From the NCBI GenBank assembly GCA_043424675.1, contig JBHWPB010000102.1, positions 1 through 13,983 of the forward strand: a stretch of DNA of 13,983 bases. The letters are read 5' to 3'. The notes under the pieces are model-generated. The model saw only the letters and a program-made list of their open reading frames with translations, was not told the origin of the DNA and did no database searches. Positions 7,502 through 13,770 of the stretch are shown piece after piece. Each line of letters begins with the position of its first letter. Positions within the stretch are counted from its first letter, which is position 1. Made by a program: the position numbers and the translations under genes. The stretch comes from JBHWPB01 sp043424675 (lineage in GTDB: Bacteria; Bacillota; Bacilli; Lactobacillales; Carnobacteriaceae_A).

Positions 7502-8616
7502 TATAAAATTCCTTTCATTAATTGATTGCTTTCTTCTTCCAGTTTACCACTTGCCAGGTCCAAACGTACAGTCTCATCAGTTTGGATAGTGTGATAAGAG
7601 TTTGTCATCGCGAGTTCGATTGTCTGATCAAACGAATAGTCATTTAGATGACCGTAAACAATGCCAGCTGTATAAGCATCACCAGCTCCAGTAACGTCCA
7701 CGACCTCTGAAACCAGGGGAGGCTGGAAAGTACGATAAATACCATCCTGATTAGCGTAGACACTCGGCTTACTCCCACGCGTGATGATGACTTGTTCAAC
7801 TCCTGTTTCCAACCAAAGTTTTGTGAGGTGCTCGATATCCTCCTCTGAAATCACTTTAATATTGAAGAAAGCTTCAGATTCATCTAAATTGGTAATAATC
7901 CATTCTACACCATCAAGTTCTTTGGGTAAATGAGACATTTTTGGAGAACTTACTGGAACAATAATCACATCGATTTTTTCTTGGCGAGCGAAATGCAGCA
8001 GATATTCTACAGTTTTATAAGGAGTGTTAAGATCTATGATAATCAGCTGAGCAGTAGAGAGGATCGTTTCATAACTACGTATCCATTTTTTGTTCATCTG
8101 GTCATAGACGTCCATGTCTGCCAGTGCCATAATCATCTCGCCTCCAGAATCTAGCACCGCAGTGTAGCTCCCAGTGGCATGATCAGGAAATTTCTGAACA
8201 TGTTGGAAACTGACATAAGGTTCAGATTGATCTTTAATAAACTCAAAGTCTTGATCTTCTCCTGCCACAGAGAGCAATTGTGGCTTGAAACCGAGGCGGC
8301 CGATATTTTCGGCGACGTTCCTTGCGACGCCTCCCACGAATATTTCGGAATTCGCCGGGTTGCTCGTTTCAGCTACGAAGTCGCCTTGTAGGTGAAACTT
8401 TCTATCAACATTCATTCCCCCTACGCAAAAGACATTCAACTTTTGATCGTTGACGACGTAGGCTCGACCAATAATTTCATTTTTATTCGCTAGAGAAGAG
8501 ATGACAGAAGCGACTGTCGATCTCGGCAGACCCAACGCCTCGCCAATCTCTTTTTGAGTCATATAAGGATCCCTCTTTATTGCTTCTAAAACATTTTCTT
8601 CATTCACAGTTAACAT
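7501..8616 (-). CDS. psuK: Pseudouridine kinase with N-terminal helix-turn-helix (PfkB family)
   Basis: A 371-residue fusion. Residues 1-58 form a winged helix DNA-binding domain (VLEAIKRDPYMTQKEIGEAL, then LPRSTVASVISSLANKNEIIGRAYVV). Residues about 61-365 form a PfkB sugar kinase: VGGMNVD (65-71), GGVARNVAENIGRLG (95-109) as the first PfkB signature, the nucleotide-side segment VIITRGSKPSVY (276-287), and DVTGAGDAYTAG (307-318) with catalytic Asp313. It should phosphorylate pseudouridine to its 5'-phosphate for PsuG, which is encoded immediately downstream. The same HTH-PfkB layout is known in other bacteria; plain PsuK of about 310 residues lacks the HTH. The fusion suggests the kinase controls transcription, perhaps of its own operon, through the inverted repeat just upstream. 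That regulatory role is inferred. AAGGGGTGGAG precedes the ATG. Other nucleoside kinases share this fold, but the psuG linkage decides the name. Confidence 0.88.
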   Translation of the reverse strand: MLTVNEENVLEAIKRDPYMTQKEIGEALGLPRSTVASVISSLANKNEIIGRAYVVNDQKLNVFCVGGMNVDRKFHLQGDFVAETSNPANSEIFVGGVARNVAENIGRLGFKPQLLSVAGEDQDFEFIKDQSEPYVSFQHVQKFPDHATGSYTAVLDSGGEMIMALADMDVYDQMNKKWIRSYETILSTAQLIIIDLNTPYKTVEYLLHFARQEKIDVIIVPVSSPKMSHLPKELDGVEWIITNLDESEAFFNIKVISEEDIEHLTKLWLETGVEQVIITRGSKPSVYANQDGIYRTFQPPLVSEVVDVTGAGDAYTAGIVYGHLNDYSFDQTIELAMTNSYHTIQTDETVRLDLASGKLEEESNQLMKGIL

Positions 8617-8640
8617 GGCTCCACCCCTTATAAAATATCA

Positions 8641-8671
8641 TGAACAAAAGTGGTTAATAGGACATTTGTTT
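8641..8671. promoter_or_regulatory. Imperfect inverted repeat in the psuK leader, candidate operator
   Basis: AACAAAAGT (8643-8651) and ACATTTGTT (8662-8670) are reverse complements at 8 of 9 positions, with a 10-base spacer. The dyad lies 25-50 bases before the psuK ATG, downstream of the AT-rich region where the promoter should be. The position suits a repressor site, and the HTH part of PsuK is the obvious candidate binder. This is inferred, not shown. Confidence 0.4.
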
Positions 8672-8685
8672 AATCGCTTCTATTC

Positions 8686-8697
8686 TATAATATTATA
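8686..8697 (-). promoter_or_regulatory. Likely psuK-psuG promoter region with 12-bp palindrome
   Basis: TATAATATTATA is a perfect 12-bp palindrome containing a consensus -10 hexamer on the minus strand (8692-8697). No good -35 is seen 17 bases upstream, although TTGTTA lies closer by. It is the best -10 candidate between the aldehyde dehydrogenase terminator and psuK. Confidence 0.35.
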
Positions 8698-8764
8698 AAG
8701 ATTTTAACAAGGGAAAATAAAGTTGAATCGAAAGCTGCTAATTTTGTCTAAGATAAAGAAAGAC

Positions 8765-8808
8765 AAAAAAGCTTCTCCCTCCTTTTTTACAGTTGGAGAG
8801 ACAAGCTT
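8765..8808 (-). terminator. Intrinsic terminator after the aldehyde dehydrogenase gene
   Basis: On the minus strand AAGCTTGTCTCTCC (8808-8795) pairs with GGAGGGAGAAGCTT (8782-8769) over 14 positions, with one G-G mismatch and one G-T wobble, followed by a T-run to 8765. It separates the aldehyde dehydrogenase transcript from psuK-psuG. Confidence 0.75.
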
Positions 8809-8832
8809 AGTTTTACTATGCACCGATACCTT

Positions 8833-10233
8833 TTAGATAAAAATAGATTTAATTTCCAAATAATCTTGTAGTCCGTATAATCCGTTTTCACGGCCGAACC
8901 CGGATTGCTTGTATCCTCCAAAAGGTGCTTTCGGATTGCGTGGCCCTTTATTCACATAAATATTTCCTGTGCGCAACTGGCGGGCGACTCTCTCAGCTTC
9001 GTCTTGTGGACCGACGACTGCTCCAGAAAGTCCATAGGGCGAATCATTTGCGATTTCGATAGCTTCTTCCACTGTTTCATAAGTGAGAACAGTGAGGACA
9101 GGACCGAATATTTCTTCACGCGCAATGGTCATATCGTTTGTGACATTTACAAAAACAGTAGGCTCAACGTAATAGCCTTCCGCATCAATGTCGTGACCAC
9201 CGATCAGTATTTCTGCGCCTTCTGATTTTCCGATGCCGATATACTCTAAAACTTGTTCTTTTTGATCCCGAGAGACTAAAGGGCCGACATCGGTGTCCCG
9301 GTCTTCCGGGTCACCCACTGTGACGTTTTTATAATGTTCTTTTAAGGCTGCTTTGACAGTATCCAGTTCATCTTCAGGTACAATCAGTCTGGTCAGAGCA
9401 GAACAGGTCTGTCCTTGGTTATTGATGACTGTGTTCGCAGCTTGCTTGACCGCTGTTTCTAGATCCCCACCTTTGAGATAGATCATCGGCGATTTACCGC
9501 CGAGTTCTAAGACGAGCTTTTTGACAGTTGAGCTTGCTTTTTCATAAAGACCCTTTCCAACTTCAGTGGATCCTGTAAACGAAATGACATCGACATCAGG
9601 GTGTCCTGCTAGGTAGTCTCCCGCCGTACTGCCACTTCCGGTCACGAGATTAAAGACGCCGTCAGGAAGATCTGCTTCTTCGATTATCTCAGTGTAGATC
9701 ATAGCCGTGAGAGGCGTCAGACTCGCAGGTTTAACCACCACTGTGTTGCCCGCTAAAAGAGCCGGCGTAATTTTTCTTTGAATCTGGTTCAAAGGATAAT
9801 TCCAAGGAGTGATGCAGGCAACTACACCAAAACCTTCTTTTATCACCTTCGTCCCGTCTATCTCTTCTTCAAAATCAAACTTATCTAATTCTTCTAAGGT
9901 CGCTTTCATTTCTCTCGGAGACTGTTCGACGTGACTATCTTCAGCGAAACGGCGGCTAGTTCCCAGTTCCTTAACGATGGTATCAGCGATACGATCTTTA
10001 TTTTGTTCAAGTCCTTTTAAGATTTTTTCCAAATAAGTGGCACGTTCACTGACATCAAGAGCGTTCCAAAGGGGGAATGCTTCTCTGGCAGCTTGAACAG
10101 CAGCATCGATATCTGCTCCGTTGGCTGCTGGTACTCGCGCGATAACTTCTTCAGTGGCTGGATTTTCCACAGCAATTGTTTCTTGAGAGTTACTTTCTAC
10201 CCATTCGCCATTAATAAACAATTTATCGTTCAT
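8833..10233 (-). CDS. NAD(P)-dependent aldehyde dehydrogenase
   Basis: A 466-residue enzyme of the classical ALDH superfamily, oxidising an aldehyde to its acid in the cytosol. Visible motifs are TPWNYP (142-147) with Asn145 for the oxyanion hole, VVKPASLTP (167-175) with Lys168 at the cofactor ribose, FTGSTEVGK (219-227) as the dinucleotide turn, ELGGKSPMI (243-251) with general base Glu243, GQTCSALTR (274-282) with nucleophile Cys277, EEIFGPVL (near 375) and the C-terminal PFGGYKQSGFGRENG. The residue after KPA is Ser, not the Glu typical of strictly NAD-dependent forms, so NADP use is possible. It resembles the general-purpose ALDH of staphylococci; the substrate is unknown. GGAG precedes the ATG by 7 bases. 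The gene is divergent from the FAD monooxygenase, and the two could act in one catabolic route, but that is only positional evidence. Confidence 0.92.
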   Translation of the reverse strand: MNDKLFINGEWVESNSQETIAVENPATEEVIARVPAANGADIDAAVQAAREAFPLWNALDVSERATYLEKILKGLEQNKDRIADTIVKELGTSRRFAEDSHVEQSPREMKATLEELDKFDFEEEIDGTKVIKEGFGVVACITPWNYPLNQIQRKITPALLAGNTVVVKPASLTPLTAMIYTEIIEEADLPDGVFNLVTGSGSTAGDYLAGHPDVDVISFTGSTEVGKGLYEKASSTVKKLVLELGGKSPMIYLKGGDLETAVKQAANTVINNQGQTCSALTRLIVPEDELDTVKAALKEHYKNVTVGDPEDRDTDVGPLVSRDQKEQVLEYIGIGKSEGAEILIGGHDIDAEGYYVEPTVFVNVTNDMTIAREEIFGPVLTVLTYETVEEAIEIANDSPYGLSGAVVGPQDEAERVARQLRTGNIYVNKGPRNPKAPFGGYKQSGFGRENGLYGLQDYLEIKSIFI

Positions 10234-10253
10234 TTTCTCACTCCTCTATATAG

Positions 10254-10282
10254 ATTATCTAAAAAAAGAGGAGGCGGTACAA
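10254..10282 (-). promoter_or_regulatory. Promoter for the aldehyde dehydrogenase gene
   Basis: On the minus strand TTGTAC (10282-10277) and GATAAT (10259-10254) are separated by exactly 17 bases. The -10 lies 20 bases before the start codon. Confidence 0.55.
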
Positions 10283-10340
10283 CTTATAAGGCTTTTTGAA
10301 ATAGATCTGTGCGTGCCAGCGGACGCTCAATAGGTTTCCG

Positions 10341-10349
10341 TGCTAAACT
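10341..10349 (+). promoter_or_regulatory. Extended -10 promoter for the FAD monooxygenase gene
   Basis: TGCTAAACT fits the extended -10 form. A start of transcription about 7 bases downstream would just precede the GAGGAG ribosome binding site at 10358-10363, which supports the downstream ATG at 10376. No clear -35 is visible. Confidence 0.4.
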
Positions 10350-10375
10350 GAGAGAAAGAGGAGATGAAATATAAA

Positions 10376-11491
10376 ATGAAAGCAATAGTTGTCGGAGGTT
10401 CACTGGCAGGCTTAACAACTGCTATCGCACTGGAAAAAGGAGGCCTATCGGTGAGCGTATTTGAAAAGAAAAAACGCATGCCGGGAACAGCAGGCAGCCT
10501 CGGGGTGACCCCGCCGGAGCCAAGTGATAATGCGATGGCATCTTTCTTAAAGTCTATTATCATGAACCCAAAAGAAGAAGCTCTGGCTTCTTACGGGCAT
10601 GTGGCGAGACTTTGGGAAGACGTTTATGAAGATCTGTTGAATTATTTAGAAACAGAAACCGAAGTACAGCTGAACTTTGACGAGCGGGTGCTCGAAGTGG
10701 GACAGGGAGAAGATTACACTGTTGTTCGGACAGCTTCAGGCGAATATCAGGCGGACCTCTTAATCGGAGCAGACGGCCATCGCAGCCTCGTGCGTCAAGA
10801 GGTCGCTCCTCACAAACCGGACGCGTCTTATGCCGGCTATGTGAACTGGGGAGGTGCTGTTCCTGAAAGTGAGCTAGATTCAAAGCTGTGGGAGATCGAC
10901 ACCCAGGTCGGCTATGAGTATGTTTTAGATGGGCCTGACAAAATTCTGATCGGATTTATCATGCCGGGAGCGGATGGGAGCCAGAAGCCAGGAGAGAAAG
11001 TGGTCTCTTTTGCCCAGTATGATGCTTTGTCCAATGGCATTGCCCGGCGGACGGGAGCCTTAGAAGGCAATAAAGCCATGCATTCAATCGCGGCAGAGGA
11101 TATCTCGGAAGACGAATTAGAGACCCTCATTCGCCGCACCCAGCAAGATCCGTGGCCAGAGCCATTTCAATCTGCCATGCTGACTGCTTTTGAAAAAAGG
11201 GAATTTCGCGGTATCCTCTTGAAAGAATATGTACCAGAAAAATTATTCAGAGGGCGTGTCGCCATCGTCGGAGACGCTGCTTATTCAGCCACCTCGTGGA
11301 CAGGGATGGGCTACAATGCTTCTTTGCAGGACGCAGCCAGTCTCGCTCAAAATATTGTCGATTATCAGCCATCCACTGAACAGATTCCAGAAATTTTACA
11401 GCTCTACGAAGACGAACGCTTGGAAGCGGTACGCGCTATCGTTCAGCGCGGGCAGCTGTTCAGCCGCTCTTTTCGAGTGGAAGAGTTTTGA
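10376..11491 (+). CDS. FAD-dependent monooxygenase (class A flavoprotein hydroxylase)
   Basis: A 371-residue flavoprotein. Residues 1-30 form the FAD-binding Rossmann start (MKAIVVGGSLAGL, then acidic end VFEK at 28-31), 128-138 hold the LLIGADGHRSL motif, and 294-312 the GRVAIVGDAAYSATSWTGM motif that binds the FAD ribityl part. YAGYVNWGGAVPE (152-164) resembles the region of 2,6-dihydroxypyridine hydroxylase-type enzymes. Members hydroxylate aromatic or heteroaromatic compounds with NAD(P)H and oxygen; some relatives are resistance enzymes. The substrate is unknown. An in-frame ATG at 10364 touches the GAGGAG site with no spacing, so I use the ATG at 10376 (12-base spacing), which also gives the usual MKAIVVGG start. 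Several stretches are richer in G+C (about 58% by hand count at 10741-10800 and 11041-11100) than the genes at the left of the window, a weak hint of transfer. An AT-rich repeat array follows the stop codon. Confidence 0.85.
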   Translation: MKAIVVGGSLAGLTTAIALEKGGLSVSVFEKKKRMPGTAGSLGVTPPEPSDNAMASFLKSIIMNPKEEALASYGHVARLWEDVYEDLLNYLETETEVQLNFDERVLEVGQGEDYTVVRTASGEYQADLLIGADGHRSLVRQEVAPHKPDASYAGYVNWGGAVPESELDSKLWEIDTQVGYEYVLDGPDKILIGFIMPGADGSQKPGEKVVSFAQYDALSNGIARRTGALEGNKAMHSIAAEDISEDELETLIRRTQQDPWPEPFQSAMLTAFEKREFRGILLKEYVPEKLFRGRVAIVGDAAYSATSWTGMGYNASLQDAASLAQNIVDYQPSTEQIPEILQLYEDERLEAVRAIVQRGQLFSRSFRVEEF

Positions 11492-11508
11492 GGAGGGTGA
11501 TTTTTGCT

Positions 11509-11752
11509 GAGTAAACGAGCACTCAAACTTCTTTTCTCTTGACTCAGACCAATTTTTAATCTGAGTCGGTCTAATGGAGTATAGAATCCTCCAACTCGCT
11601 TGATTTTTTTGTTGAGTTGTTTGAACAAATTGTTATTCTTTCCACTCGCTTCAATTATTTCCTTGAGTCGCCCTAATAAGTCGTTATTTTACCAACTCAG
11701 CCTATTTTTATCTGTGAGTAGGGAAGTACTTGATTAAAAAGAGAAGAGACTC
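11509..11752. repeat. Degenerate 51-bp tandem repeat array with alternating GAGT/ACTC boxes
   Basis: This gene-free stretch (11492-11805) holds about four to five diverged units. GAGT occurs at 11563, 11614, 11665 and 11716, exactly 51 bases apart, with an outer copy at 11509. The complement ACTC occurs at 11542, 11594, 11644, 11695 and 11749. ACTC-to-GAGT distances are 21, 20, 21 and 21 bases, enclosing a T-rich loop; GAGT-to-ACTC distances are 30-33. Best-kept words are CCAACTC or CCACTC, GCTT, a T-run and GAGTCG followed two bases later by CTAAT (11571 and 11673). Unit hairpins: GACTCAGA/TCTGAGTC (11541-11567, 8 bp), CAACTC/GAGTTG (11592-11619, 6 bp), ACTCA/TGAGT (11695-11719, 5 bp). All + strand frames checked through the 11563 unit contain stops, so it is not coding. 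I do not recognise the family. CRISPR is excluded by the degeneracy and lack of spacers. Confidence 0.7.
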
Positions 11753-11767
11753 ATGAATTCTCAATAC

Positions 11768-11802
11768 AAAAAAACGCACGGACTGTACCCATGCGTTTTT
11801 TT
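11768..11802. terminator. Bidirectional intrinsic terminator
   Basis: AAAAAAACGCA (11768-11778) pairs perfectly with TGCGTTTTTTT (11792-11802); an inner GG/CC pair lies within the 13-base loop. It lies 3 bases beyond the flavoprotein stop codon and can also end transcripts from the monooxygenase side. Confidence 0.88.
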
Positions 11803-11805
11803 GTT

Positions 11806-13620
11806 TCAAAGTGTGTTATTTTTTGAGGCGGCAGTTCGACCAGCAATTTTTCCAAAGACCACGGTGTCTGGAATGGCATTTCCTCCTAAGCGGTTGGCAC
11901 CATGAATGCCTCCTGCGACTTCACCGGCGGCAAAGAGGCCTGCAATAGGTTGTTTATTTTTATCCAGTACTCTGGCATCTGTATCAATGCGCAAGCCTCC
12001 CATCGTGTGGTGAATAGTTGGGACACGACGTGAAGCGTAGAAAGGAGCTTTATTTAATTCGTCTTGGACAAGATGTTTCCCGTATTCATCTTTCTTTTCT
12101 CCTCTTACGACAGCGTTATAATCAGCAAAAGTTTCTTGCAATTGATCACTATCCACGCCCATCGCTTCAGCTAATTCTTCCATATTGTTACCTTTGACAA
12201 CTTTGCCACTTTCTACGAGCTGGCCGATAGATTCATCGAAGTCATTCTTGACGTTTTCGTCGTAATATTCATGAGCGTCGTGGATGATAAACATTTCTTG
12301 ATCAGGCTGCTGTAATAATCCTTTGGTCAAGACATCGCGGCGCTCATCTTCTGCAACAAATCTTTCCCCTCTATTGTTTACAAAAATTTGGTTCGCGGCG
12401 TTAATCGAGATATTCCCTTGCATGCCTCCCGTTTCTGGGTCTCCAACAGGCAAGAGCTGGATGTGCTCCATGCCGACGAGGTCTGCTCCTGCGTCACTGG
12501 CGAGTTTGATGCCATCACCGGTCGCACTGATGGAGTTGGTGGAGCCTAATCCTTCGAGGTTCTTCCATGCTTCGTTGTAGTCTAACACCATGTCATTATT
12601 TTGTGCAAAGCCGCCTGTGGCAATAATCACTCCGGTATGTGCTTGGATGTCAATCGTAGCACCGTTTTTTTCTGCGACTACTCCTGTGACTCTACCATTT
12701 TCTTTGATCAATTCTTTGGCAGCAACGTCAGTGATGATGCGCGCTTGTTCAGGATGTTCTGCAAGGAAAGCTTCATAAGCATCTAAAGGACCGGTAACAA
12801 GCGGCTTTACGAACTGATGTGTTCGTTGCCATAAAGCACCTGTAACGATAGCTATTTCGTCTTGAAAGGCCACATCTAATTCTTCTAGATCTTTAATAGA
12901 TTGTTCCGCTCCGACAGTTAACCGCTCGATGAGATCGAGGTCCCCAACCCGATCACCGCCTTCAAAGGTCTGCAAAGCGTGGAGCTGCGGGGAGTCAAAT
13001 AAGTGCTTCGCTCCTTCTTCTTTATATGCTTCAACCTGCTCTTTCAATTCTGACATCAACCGTTCGTGTGTAGCATTGACGGGCTCGTTCTCGTAATTTT
13101 TTTCAATTTCTTCAATAAGTTGGCTATTCATATTGTATTTTTCCTGGCGTTCACGATCGACAGCGTTGTACTGTCCTCCCGCCATGACAGTAGACCCACC
13201 AAGTGAAGGCATTTTTTCCAAAACTAAGACCGATGCTTGATTCTTCACAGCAGAAACAGCAGCGGCCAAGCCTGTTCCTCCTCCTCCTATAATCACGACA
13301 TCTGCTTCGAGATCGGAGAGTTCTTCGAAAGACTTCTCTGTATCTTCTCTCTCAGTAAGTTGAATCTCTGCTTGATTCAAAGCAGATTCGACGGCTTGTT
13401 TGATGCCATGACTCGTCATTGTAGCGCCTGAAACCACATCCACATCTGTAGACTGCCTCTTGACCATCGTCTGTGGCAGTTCTGATATCGCTCGATCAGA
13501 AATACTTGGCGACTCTTGATGTGTCAACACTTGGATATCTTTCAGTTCATTCTCTTCGATTATTATTTCTACTTTAATTTCACCATTCATCCCACGGCCG
13601 GTTCCTTGGTATCTCGTCAT
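11806..13620 (-). CDS. FMN-bind/FAD fumarate-reductase-like flavoprotein (cytosolic)
   Basis: A 604-residue two-domain flavoprotein. Residues 1-85 are an FMN_bind domain with DVVSGAT (61-67), the site where ApbE-type transferases attach FMN to the Thr. Residues about 107-600 are an FAD_binding_2 reductase domain: VVIIGGGGTGLAAA (108-121), GGSTVMAGG (141-149), TGDGIKLA (367-374), RGERFVAED (417-425) with Arg420, HHTMGGL (537-543), AAGEVAGGIHGANRLGGNA (564-582) with Arg577. These match the catalytic framework of soluble fumarate reductases. The segment that in fumarate reductases reads IQxHPT is IQLLPVGD here, so the substrate-binding His is absent and another unsaturated acid is possible. No signal peptide or heme motif is seen, so it is probably cytosolic. 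The start is the ATG at 13618-13620, 5 bases after AAAGGTGA; a GTG at 13629 lies inside that ribosome binding site. No apbE gene is in the window. A divergent TetR gene likely controls it. Confidence 0.88.
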   Translation of the reverse strand: MTRYQGTGRGMNGEIKVEIIIEENELKDIQVLTHQESPSISDRAISELPQTMVKRQSTDVDVVSGATMTSHGIKQAVESALNQAEIQLTEREDTEKSFEELSDLEADVVIIGGGGTGLAAAVSAVKNQASVLVLEKMPSLGGSTVMAGGQYNAVDRERQEKYNMNSQLIEEIEKNYENEPVNATHERLMSELKEQVEAYKEEGAKHLFDSPQLHALQTFEGGDRVGDLDLIERLTVGAEQSIKDLEELDVAFQDEIAIVTGALWQRTHQFVKPLVTGPLDAYEAFLAEHPEQARIITDVAAKELIKENGRVTGVVAEKNGATIDIQAHTGVIIATGGFAQNNDMVLDYNEAWKNLEGLGSTNSISATGDGIKLASDAGADLVGMEHIQLLPVGDPETGGMQGNISINAANQIFVNNRGERFVAEDERRDVLTKGLLQQPDQEMFIIHDAHEYYDENVKNDFDESIGQLVESGKVVKGNNMEELAEAMGVDSDQLQETFADYNAVVRGEKKDEYGKHLVQDELNKAPFYASRRVPTIHHTMGGLRIDTDARVLDKNKQPIAGLFAAGEVAGGIHGANRLGGNAIPDTVVFGKIAGRTAASKNNTL

Positions 13621-13659
13621 TAAAATCACCTTTCTTTTTTTATCAAACTTTATTTAATC

Positions 13660-13672
13660 TGTTATAATAACA
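13660..13672. promoter_or_regulatory. Perfect palindrome at the flavoprotein transcription start region
   Basis: TGTTATAATAACA is a perfect palindrome (6+1+6). It overlaps the expected transcription start of the flavoprotein gene, just downstream of its -10 hexamer. It may be an operator; it could also be chance in AT-rich DNA. Confidence 0.3.
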
Positions 13673-13700
13673 ATATAAAACTAAATGATTATATTCACAA
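13672..13700 (-). promoter_or_regulatory. Promoter for the flavoprotein gene
   Basis: On the minus strand TTGTGA (13700-13695) and TATATT (13677-13672) are separated by exactly 17 bases. The inverted repeat at 13701-13724 abuts the -35 hexamer, so a bound regulator would contact this promoter. Confidence 0.55.
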
Positions 13701-13724
13701 TGTACAAGATTTATTTTTTGTACA
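13701..13724. promoter_or_regulatory. Inverted repeat TGTACAA-N10-TTGTACA, candidate TetR operator
   Basis: Two perfect 7-bp arms are separated by 10 bases. The right arm contains TTGTAC, which can serve as the -35 of the TetR gene (with CTATAT or TATATT 18-19 bases downstream), and the left arm abuts the -35 of the flavoprotein gene. One bound dimer could therefore affect both promoters. Confidence 0.5.
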
Positions 13725-13728
13725 GAAG

Positions 13729-13753
13729 TTGACAATTCGCCCTATATTGTCAA
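13729..13753. promoter_or_regulatory. Inverted repeat TTGACAAT-N9-ATTGTCAA, candidate TetR operator
   Basis: Two perfect 8-bp arms surround TCGCCCTAT. It covers the likely -10 region of the TetR gene and ends shortly before its ribosome binding site (GAGAGAGG). It shares an ACAA...TTGT core (14-15 base step) with the dyad at 13701-13724, and the two are 28 bases apart core to core. TTGACA here looks like a -35 hexamer, but no -10 follows at normal spacing. Autorepression is the simplest reading. Confidence 0.55.
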
Positions 13754-13770
13754 AAAGAGAGAGGAACAGT

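Noticed and set aside
10560..10883. Minus-strand open frame of 107 codons opposite the monooxygenase
   Set aside because: It is antisense to a well-supported flavoprotein gene. Its Arg/Pro/Leu-rich translation is typical of a shadow frame in GC-richer DNA.
11443..11628. Minus-strand open frame of 61 codons crossing the end of the monooxygenase gene
   Set aside because: It starts in the repeat array, runs antisense into a real gene, has no recognisable domain, and no ribosome binding site was identified. It is a chance frame.
11509..11752. Possible CRISPR array
   Set aside because: The 51-base units differ throughout, no constant repeat alternates with unique spacers, and no cas genes are present.
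13621..13629. GTG at 13629 as the flavoprotein start
   Set aside because: This GTG is part of the AAAGGTGA ribosome binding site that serves the ATG at 13618-13620.
13729..13748. TTGACA followed by TATATT read as a promoter for the TetR gene
   Set aside because: The spacing between them is only 8 bases. The pair is better explained as part of the 25-base inverted repeat; TTGTAC at 13718 is a more plausible -35.
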